Shown here: piece after piece, positions 19,190 to 26,564 of the stretch
How positions within the stretch are numbered: the stretch's first letter is position 1
Layout: each line of letters starts with the position of its first letter
Origin: Cerioporus squamosus
Taxonomy: Eukaryota > Basidiomycota > Agaricomycetes > Polyporales > Polyporaceae
NCBI GenBank assembly: GCA_022592435.1
Contig: JABYQS010000375.1
Span: forward strand, 1-26,564
Direction of reading: 5' to 3'
DNA: 26,564 nt
Made by a program: the position numbers and the translations under genes
The notes under the pieces: generated by a model
What the model was told of the DNA's origin: nothing
The model's database searches: none
The model's input: only the letters and a program-made list of their open reading frames with translations

Positions 19190-20497
19190 TCATGCGATCT
19201 CCTGAGGATGCACGACCAGCTTCGTTGCGGAAATTCCGTTGCTCTTGATCCGCTCCAATCCAGTAGGTATGGCGGCTAGGCCACCCCGAAGGACTTCGAC
19301 ATGATTTGGCTAGCCGTCCAAATTCATCAACGTGGGCGCGATAGAATGACTGCATGCGTGAACGCACCTTCAGTACACCGGTCTCCAGCCATCCGCTGAG
19401 CTGCCTGAACATCGCGACAGCGGTCTCCCTGTTCTGGGGAACGTATAGGCTGGCGAAGACCTCGACAACAGTCTTGCGATCCTCCGTTTGTTCCAGCCCG
19501 GACGGGAGCTGCTTCGGAAACGTGAGAACGAGTGTCCCCCCAGGGGAGAGGGCGGTATAGACGAGGACCTGCGTTTCGAGCAGCGAGATAGCGTCGTACA
19601 CGAAGGAATGGGGTGCGCCTCCGGTGATTCCGCTGAGTTGCGCCATGAGGGCCTCCGCAGGGAGGTTGCGGTCAAGGACGTGCGTTGCTCCGAGGGAGGT
19701 GAGTAGGGAAGCGTTGCTCGGAGAGGCAGTGGTGACGATGGAAGAAAAATCGGAAAGCTTGGCCATTTGTATGACTATGGAGGCAAACTGTCAGCCGAAA
19801 TTCAGACGAGACAAATAGAATCGAGAACGTACCGCACTGTCCTACAGACAATGACCCACCGAGGATGAAAACTGGCTTCCCCGCATACGCGGGGTGCTCG
19901 GCCTCTCCCCAGGGAGGGGTAAGATGTGCACTAGCGGACTCGGATTACTGGTTGTACATGCCAAGTACCGCAGTATACATGGCAACGGGGATAGCAGCAG
20001 CTTGGTCGAAAGACAAGTTTGCTGGGATCTAGAGGCATCAATGGACCGCGTCTCAAGGAGTAAACTCGGAGGGACGGATGTGAGTACTTGACGAGACCCA
20101 CCTTGGTCGTGATATCTACGGGCACCAAGCAAGATTGCTTGAAGTTACCGTATCGCGGTTCGAAAAAAAACCTTGGAGCAGGCTGCGGGAGCATCAGTTT
20201 GCCGTCCTCAGATGCCGCGGTGAGACTCACATCCGATCCCCCTTGACAAGCAAGCGTCTTGACGTTCTCACCCACCTCTTCGTCCACCCCAGCGGCGTCA
20301 GCGCCCAAGATCGCAGGGTATTTCTCAATGAAAAGGTCCATTCCCTTTATATTCCACTCGATGGGATTCAGAGCGGCGGACTCGACTTTGACGAGGACTT
20401 CTGCAGGTCCAGGCCGGGAGACAGGGACATCCTAGAGGGTGAAGTGGCCAAACTTTGTAGGCAGGACAAGGGCTTTCTGCAACCTTGGGAGCCACGA
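19190..20497 (-). pseudogene. Medium-chain (zinc-type alcohol dehydrogenase-like) reductase, decayed
   Basis: Members are NAD(P)H-dependent oxidoreductases of the MDR fold. Read on -, the family sequence is easy to follow: KALVLPTKFG, RPGPAEVLVKVESAALNPIE, FIEKYPAILGADAAGVDEEV, IPANLSFDQAAAIPVAMYTA, KPVFILGGSLSVGQC, then VIQMAKLSDFSSIVTTASPS, SLGATHVLD, PGGTLVLTFPKQLP, and after a 58-bp intron (19310-19367) VEVLRGGLAAIPTGLERIK to the stop at 19190-19192. Two in-frame stops break it: TAG at 20432-20434 (before DVPVSRPG) and TAA at 19945-19947 (after MYNQ). No in-frame ATG is seen near the expected start at about 20497. The segment after ENVKTLA also aligns poorly, hinting at small indels. Intron phases are otherwise kept, so the decay looks fairly recent. 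Confidence 0.85.
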
Positions 20498-21404
20498 ATG
20501 TATGGCGGAGTAGTGAATAGGAGACGTCAGGAAACGGAACGGCGAGTTCGTTGTTATGTCCCTGACCATTTATACCCGCCGAATTTGACGTGCTTGCGTC
20601 TGCGTCTGCAACTGCGGTTTGACACCGCCAGGGCCATACATATGTCTAGCTTTGAGCGATGGGTGGGAATGTGGTCATACGTCAGGTGAAATGCAGGCAT
20701 AGCAGTGCGGCCTACTGTCTCGGGTTGGCTTGAATGCAGTCCGACGACCTTCGGGCGGATTGCCGGACCTCAGGCATGCTGATGTCTATCCATCCTCCTG
20801 TACTCTCCTACTCCCAAGACCTTCAGGCATGCATGCAGGGGGGGGGGAAGTTCAACAACTTGAACCCGAACGTAAACGTTCAACCACAGTGAACTTCGAA
20901 AGGCATCCTAGAATTCATGCGGTGATTAGCGAGTGCGAAGAGAGTATGCAAGACTGCATTCTTCAGTGAATATTGGCTTTACCCCTCCGGCAGCCTGAGC
21001 GCACGCCCCTACTTGACGCGCGCCCCTACTCGACACACTGGCAGCCGGACCAGCCTCCGGGTAGGTGCCCGATGGCCGAGGGGAAGATTGAATCGTTGCA
21101 GACGGAACTCGAGGAGTGAGCATCAGAACGCGAACATGTAACATCACCTGCCCATCCCAAGGAGATTCTAGCGGTCATTGGGCATGTTGAAGGCTCGGAC
21201 ATTCCTCCAGGCCCCGCGGTGCAGGGCCTGCCCAACGGCTACTGGGCCTGTCATCGTAGTACTCTGAATCAGTAGCGGCCGTTAGTATTCACGACCCCAT
21301 AATATATGCGGTGTGTTGACTCACAGGTTGCAGATCGTAGAGCAACATTGAGCCAGAGCGGTCAGTGACAAGTCAGTGAGTATACAAAGTTGACGACGAG
21401 AGCT
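20498..21404. other. Intergenic region with a G10 run and a short tandem repeat
   Basis: No gene recognised. It holds a run of ten G (20838-20847) and a 17-bp tandem pair, GCACGCCCCTACTTGAC at 21001-21017 followed by a near copy at 21018-21034. The open frames have no family signal. The right end should hold the promoter of the gene at 21405. Confidence 0.6.
20569..20574 (-). promoter_or_regulatory. Relict TATA box of the reductase pseudogene
   Basis: On - the sequence is GGGTATAAATGG about 75 bases before the expected start of the decayed reductase, much like the TATA spacing of the SDR gene. Confidence 0.4.
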
Positions 21405-22928
21405 ATGAGTGACGTCATCAACACGCAGGGCGCTTGGACTGCCTTTTCGGTGGTACATACCCAGCGCCAACACAACTCTCCTTCCCCGTCACCTCGCAGC
21501 ACGCCGGCCATGCTAGACAAAGCCTCGGGACGGCCAAGGAATGGATCTATGGTGACAAAAGGACGAGACGAGCATGCCGACATACCAGACTCTCCCGTGG
21601 AGGATTCGCAGTCGTTCTCAAGAAAGCTGCGGGCACAACTTCACGGTACTCGCAGATCTCTGTTGTTCCGCTTCGATGCCTGGCTTTCTGGCGCATTCCC
21701 ATCCTCAGTACGCCCTTGGCTCCTCAACATACCATCCCTGTCGACGTTTCTTCTTGCCTACGGTCTCTTCAGCGTGGCGGCATTCTCTGGCTATATCTCC
21801 TCTGGCATCTCAGTGCGACTCACACATACGTTCACGTCATCTCAAGGTGCGTTTCTTGTGAGACTTGATGGGATCTCTGCTGATTCTTGCAGCAGTTGTC
21901 TCTCCTTTTGCAGCTCTCCCAGCTGATCACCTCATGTCCAAGGTCTCATCTCCGCGACCCGTCTTCCTCGATCCGGACGTTTTGTCCACCCCTGTGGATG
22001 TTCAAATGTTATCCGCTTGCCTCTGGACGACGGATGGTGACGTTGAACTGGTTCCCACTTGGGCAGCGAGGTGGGCAGGTACGTGATCCATCCTGTTGTC
22101 CAACGCAGCTCTGTTGATGACTGCAGGCCCGATGTCTCTTCTTGTCACGACCTTCGCTACGCCGTCCTCCGCCGAGCACATCGGACTATTCGCCAAGCTG
22201 GCGCACATGCAGAGCGAGCACCCCGCTCTGAAGACTAGGCTCATGGTACACGTCCTTCACCTCGCCCCGGCAGCCGAACTGCAACCGAACGCCTTCCTGA
22301 ACCTTGCACGGCTGCTCACCCCGAGTCCTCGAGCTGTCCTCTTTCCCGGAAACCTGTCATATGTGCCTCCAAAGACACTGTACAAGACGCTCTTATCGCA
22401 ACAGCCCTCATCTTCGTCGGCTCTCTCGCCGTCGGGACACGCGCGCAAGCGGAAGCCAGTGGTGCTTACCTCGAAAGACCATATGTCTTTCCCCTTCGCT
22501 CAGCTCGCTCCGTTGGTGATCGCTCGCGACGACTCGACTTGGTGTACGGAACGGTTCTTCGCTGGCATGTCTCGCGCTGGCGACTGGGAGGAGTGCTTGT
22601 GGCAAGTCTGGCTGGCGAATTTCGGCGGCGTGGAGGTGAAGCAGGTCCAGGGATGGACCTCGTCCAAGGATGTCGGCGATGAAGACGGATCGGAGAATCC
22701 GGCTGCGGTAGGTGCACGGTCTGCATTCAAGCGTGTGCTGTTACCTCATCATGTTCCATGCTACCTATCCAGGTCAAGCTGCACCGCCGTCTGGTTTCGC
22801 GGTTCCGGAGCGGATCGTGTGCGCTCGCCGTACGGCGGTTTGCCGCCCTTCGGGATGTCAGCAGTAGCAGCGACACGAAGAAGGCTCGATGGCTGAAGCG
22901 GGTCTGTCGCTCTTGGAATTCAGCGTAG
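21405..22928 (+). CDS. Predicted type II membrane protein, possibly GT49-like glycosyltransferase
   Basis: Exons 21405-21846, 21893-22078, 22127-22707 and 22773-22928 give 454 aa; introns are 46-65 bp. The start is the first ATG (MSDVINTQGAW); a later ATG at 21510 (MLDKASG) is possible. After about 110 polar residues there is one hydrophobic segment at about 115-131 (FLLAYGLFSVAAFSGYI), the layout of a Golgi signal anchor. The lumenal part has ACLWTTDGDVELVPTWAARW, GPMSLLVTTFATPSS, NAFLNLARLLTPSPRAVLFP, WCTERFFAGMSRAGDWEECL and a basic end (LHRRLVSRFRSG, KKARWLKRVCRSW). The order (W..GP-S, then N.-LNLA.., then a hydrophobic strand) recalls LARGE-type GT49 enzymes, but I see no clear DxD, so function is tentative. 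The gene appears intact. Confidence 0.78.
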
Positions 22929-23093
22929 ACATGGAAACTTTTTCAATTTGGTAAACTGTCGGCAGGCGCTTTGCGTGTTCTCCCGCATCAAGTACATGTA
23001 TGTTACTCCATATACCTACACATCGCATCATGTCCGTTCTCGAGCAATCGAAGTTGACTATCTCGGTAATCTTATCCGTTGTGTCCTTCATCT

Positions 23094-24461
23094 TCATTGC
23101 AGGGTATGATAACAACCACTGCAGCGGTAGCCACTGCGACCCGTTGTGATGAGCGAGACCACGATCCCGGCGGCCCCCTTTGGCAGGGAGCCATCCTCCA
23201 TCGCCTCCATCCACATGGGCAAGCGTGCTTGAATTGCATCATCGCTTATGTGAGCCTGGAGGTACTCCAACTCCATGGCTTGGATTACGGGGCGCCTTTG
23301 CGAGCACGATTAGCCTAAAGGAGAGAAGATGTAATAGCGGACTAACACGGAGGTGAACCGCGAGAAGATCTCTTCGAGGACGTTGTCTGGTGTGAGCTTC
23401 GATCGAATGCTGCTGAGAGCCTTTTCCCTGAGCTCTGGGATGTCATACTGCCATAAACGAGTCAGTGTCTGGGAACGAGTAAAGTTGAGTCGAACTTCAC
23501 CTTTTCCGCCAGTCGGTACATAGACTTCGGAGAACATCGAGGAGGTGTGTCTTCTGAACCTCTGTCGTACGCATGGTGCTGGGACTTCAAAGGCGCAAAC
23601 TCAACTTCACGAGTGTACGTATAGAAGATGAACGCTTTGAAGCTATCGGAGGATGGTTGCATGGTTAGTAGTGCTCACCAAGGTGGGCGTTGATTACACT
23701 TACGTCCTGTAGGCGATGTCCTGCAAGAAGACGACTCGCCCTGGTCGGGCAATAGGTGCAACGCCCTCTGGAACACGGGATGAAGAAGATGGTTCGGTCG
23801 AATCCTGCGGCAGTCGAGGTCAGTTTGCGATGAATGTACGGCGTACGCACTCACAACTGCCGCGAAGCGTGGGCCTATTTCAGGCGTAGAGGTCAATTCT
23901 GAGCCTACAGAGGAGTCCCGAGCCTCTGCCCTCTCTGTTCCAACGTCCAAATGGTTGTTTGTCGCAAGTACTTCTGACATGGGAGGTCCCTCAGAGTCCT
24001 CGACTACTCTATCGGGCGCCGGACACTGATCCACTGCCCGAGGTGGTTCATCCTCAAGGTCACTGTCAGAGGTATAGTCGTATACATCGGTTACTGACGA
24101 ACGATCGGACGGATAGGGAGCGTTCAGGTCGGCAGCGCGGCCTTCGACGAAGTGCCCGGCCCCCTCGCTATTCCGGGCTAAGCAAGCGAGTGAGTGCCAA
24201 GGGGGAAGGAGTACGACGCATCACACGCTCACTGTAGTCGAAGTGCGAAGTCGCACTACAGAGAAGAGCGCTGTTGGCGAGGAGAGGCAGGGGCCTGTCG
24301 ACTGTCCCCGGAGCGCTGAGAGTGCGCCGCGAGAACGCGAAAAACTTGACATCCTCGAATGCTCGTCCGGTGATACTGGCCAGGAAGGCCTGGTGGACCA
24401 CACTGCTGGGGTTGGAGGTGAAGTGAATTTCCGGATCCGGAGCAGTGCCTGAGCTCATCAT
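23094..24461 (-). CDS. BTB/POZ-like domain protein (paralog 1)
   Basis: Exons on -: 24461-24233, 24177-23855, 23804-23704, 23642-23501, 23447-23347 and 23295-23094; intron phases 1, 0, 2, 0, 2; 365 aa with no frame break. BTB folds mediate dimerisation and often bind cullin-3; fungi carry many uncharacterised copies. The BTB start is ITGRAFEDVKFFAFSRRT with LLANSALL. An acidic variable insert follows (DLNAPYPSDRSSVTD, TSDSDLEDEPP), then the fold resumes with GRVVFLQDIAYRTFKAFIFY, TYTREVEFAPLKSQ, CSPKSMYRLAEKYDIPELRE and IRSKLTPDNVLEEIFSRFTS, and a helical tail (AMELEYLQAHISDDAI, GSLPKGAAGIV). The start uses the first of two adjacent ATGs. In the last intron I preferred the acceptor at 23296 because it keeps the conserved tail in frame. 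Confidence 0.85.
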
Positions 24462-25191
24462 GCCGCCTCCTCGCGCCCCCCGCAATGAATCTGATGACGG
24501 CGTCCAGACTCGGCGTGCTCCTCGATTGCTGACGCGGCGGCTTGTGCTCAAGTCTAGCGAAAATGGGAGGGCCATTCTAGCTGGCGGTGTGCAGGCTCTG
24601 GTCTGAAGCAGTCTGCGTATACATACTTCAAGGCGTGGCATCCGTGACACGCTGCGGTAGATCGATGAACGCTGAGCGTTCTCAAGCCAGTTAACTTATG
24701 TACATACATACGCCTACATACGCGTACTGACACGATCTGACTCGGCCCGATAGTAGCTCCCATTTGAGTCCATGAACCGTTCCAATGCAAGTACCGTCGA
24801 CGTGCAGAGATAGTCTCCGTAGCCGACCATTATAGGACGCGGGATGACAATCGATCCCTTCCTGATTATGGTGCAGAGACACTCACAGGCAAGTCAGGAC
24901 ACGATAGTTCTGGGTCACTGATATTTGGGGATACATCACTGGTACAAACAACGGCCCTCTGCGCGGATTGCTGCACGTCACACCCAGCCTCAAAGCCGAC
25001 GCCGGTGGTGAGTCCCGGGATAGAACCGGTTGGCCGTCTGACCTCCACGCTCGAGCGTGTTCGACAACATCCGGTGAGTGCTCTGACAGAACGATGAGTG
25101 GTACGATAATGATGGAAATTCAAACATGCGAACGGGCTTGAGAGAACACTGAAATGATACATTGGCGGTGAAAAGGCACTAGCAAACGGTG
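24462..25191. other. Intergenic region between the BTB paralogs
   Basis: No gene recognised. Frames such as 25207-24866 on - lack any family signal. It should hold the paralog 1 promoter and the paralog 2 3' UTR. Confidence 0.6.
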
Positions 25192-26480
25192 TTAGTGCCG
25201 CAAGCATTGCAATGGTAGTACCCCAGACGCATTGACGCAGTTACAAAAGCACCGCTTTTGCTCTGTCATAACCCTCACGAACAAGGCCGCAAGGATACTA
25301 GCTGCCCCTGGATGAAGTTCTCCGTCTTCGAGGCTCTGGAAGTTTTCGGCAAACGTTCCATGATGGTCGGCTGCCTGATGTTGTCTCGGAGGTATTCGAC
25401 TTCCATCTTCTGAACTTCAGGATGTCTATTGATTGTCTTAGTCCAGCGGACCCGGTCATGACGTAGAATGCTACAGACGTACAGCGCGGTGAAAGAAGAG
25501 AAAAGCTCTGTGAGGATGTTGTAGGGCGAAAGCTTTCCTTTGAGGTCTTTGAGGGCCTCCTCCTTGAGACTCTCTATCCCATACTATGCGTGAGGCATGT
25601 TGGTCAGCACTCCGAGTCCGCGCCTTGAGACATCATACAGAGAAGGTGACAAACCTTTTCAGCGAGGCGATACATTGACTTTGCAGAACAAGGTGGAGGC
25701 GCGAAACGGCCTGTCTGCCCATCAGGACCCGGCGGTGCTTGCTCCTGTGACTTCAAGGGTGCGAAGGAGATCTTGCCAGAGTACGCATAGAAGACAATGC
25801 CTTCCACCTACGAAGACATCAGGACGTATCTGACATGAACGTGAGCGTGACTCACGTGCGATATGCGATATCTTCAACAAACACCACCCGGCCCTCTCGA
25901 CCATATGCCTGACTGCGTCTTCGCTCTCTTTCACATTGGCTGGGTCCTTTCCCTTTCTATCAGCAGGCTCAGGGTCCTTGAGGAACGACGGTTAGACCTC
26001 GGTAGTCTACGGACGCATTCGCTCGAGCTCGGGGGAGCATCACCTCAGTGCCAAGTTCCGGAGCAGAAGTAACAGTCGTCAACAGAGGTGTTTCGTCCCC
26101 CTCCGATTCGTCCTCCAGGTCGCTATCGGATGCGTAGCCATACTCGGTCAAATCGATATGTGTTGGTCGCTTTGCGGGGAATGGCGCGCTCATGTCGGTG
26201 ATGGCCCCCTCGGCGAAGCTTCCATTGGTGAGTACTGACTCGGACGCAAAGTGTCAGTACGGGTGTCGAGGAAAGAACACGATCGATACGAACCGTAATC
26301 AAAGTACGAGCTCGTCTTGCGTATGAGCACGCTGTTTCCAAAGAGCGCCCGGGGCTTGTCCGCGAGCCCTGACTGCGTCCGCCGTGAGAAGGTATAGAAC
26401 TTCACGTCCTCGAACGCTCCGCTCTCAATGCTTGTCAAGAGTGCGTGCTGCGACACCTCTTCCCTGCTTGCAACATTCAT
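25192..26480 (-). CDS. BTB/POZ-like domain protein (paralog 2, two frame breaks)
   Basis: A tandem paralog of the gene at 23094-24461. Exons on -: 26480-26294, 26234-26044, 25956-25856, 25807-25655, 25583-25483 and from 25425; the intron phases 1, 0, 2, 0, 2 and two 101-nt exons match paralog 1. Motifs: ESGAFEDVKFYTFSRRT, YGYASDSDLEDESEG, GRVVFVEDIAYRT, GIVFYAYSGKISFAPLKSQ, CSAKSMYRLAEKYGIESLKE, SPYNILTELFSSF and MEVEYLRDNI. Two single-base losses are implied: near 25803-25807 (exon 4 is 153 nt where 154 keeps frame) and near 25340-25342 in the last exon, before SLEDGELHPGAASILAALF. If both are corrected the frame ends at 25192-25194; uncorrected, the last-exon frame would stop at 25275-25277. 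It is either a young pseudogene or an assembly-error case. The second intron's donor could be nearer its acceptor. Confidence 0.78.
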
Positions 26481-26564
26481 TGTGGCTGTAGGTCTGTTGG
26501 ATCTTTTGGGGATAGGTCTATCTCGATTTTCGGATGGCGTTGCCTTTGGGGTGTAGCGGAGGGG

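Noticed and set aside
20155..20175. GGTTCGA followed by a run of A, like a tRNA B box
   Set aside because: No A box or cloverleaf can be drawn around it; it lies in an exon of the decayed reductase.
24866..25207. 113-codon frame between the BTB genes
   Set aside because: No domain signal or splice-supported extension; overlaps the 3' end of the second BTB gene.
1..26564. CRISPR arrays, bacterial operons or prokaryotic regulatory elements
   Set aside because: The short GT-AG introns and gene families are fungal, and no spaced direct repeats of CRISPR type were seen.

Overview
The window looks like nuclear DNA of a filamentous basidiomycete, most likely an Agaricomycete. The genes are GC-rich and carry many 46-65 bp GT-AG introns. 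The gene families (KDZ transposase, fungal BTB paralogs, Stu2-type TOG protein, antizyme) fit this, but I cannot name a species.

Layout. 1-2604 (+) is the 3' part of a Stu2/Alp14/XMAP215 microtubule polymerase gene with two compensating 1-nt frame breaks. 2831-3789 is a non-coding GACCGG-rich repeat with terminal inverted repeats. 3861-10059 is a 6.2 kb DNA transposon with 98-bp inverted repeats. It holds two convergent multi-exon genes: a KDZ-type transposase (+) with SWIM-like cysteine clusters, and an unrecognised partner gene (-) with a possible zinc finger and coiled coil. Directly beyond it, 10235-12181 (+) is the Pif1-helicase half of a Helitron protein with no Rep domain. 13258-14541 (+) is ornithine decarboxylase antizyme, with a +1 ribosomal frameshift site. 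15066-17214 (+) is a DUF1771-Smr gene split in its DLHGLYVKEA motif by a 929-bp TA-flanked MITE. 17391-18367 (-) is a short-chain dehydrogenase. 19190-20497 (-) is a decayed medium-chain (zinc-type) reductase. 21405-22928 (+) is a predicted type II membrane protein, possibly a glycosyltransferase. 23094-24461 and 25192-26480 (both -) are tandem BTB/POZ-like paralogs with the same intron phases; the second has two 1-nt frame breaks.

The host genes share no obvious pathway. The left and middle of the window are a landing zone for three or four kinds of mobile DNA, and two host genes are broken (Smr, reductase). The points most worth following are the two-gene KDZ element with its unknown partner protein, the antizyme recoding site, and the MITE disruption of Smr. 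Several 1-nt breaks lie in two- or three-base runs and may be assembly errors rather than mutations. All exon models were built by hand from splice signals and reading-frame continuity, without transcript data.
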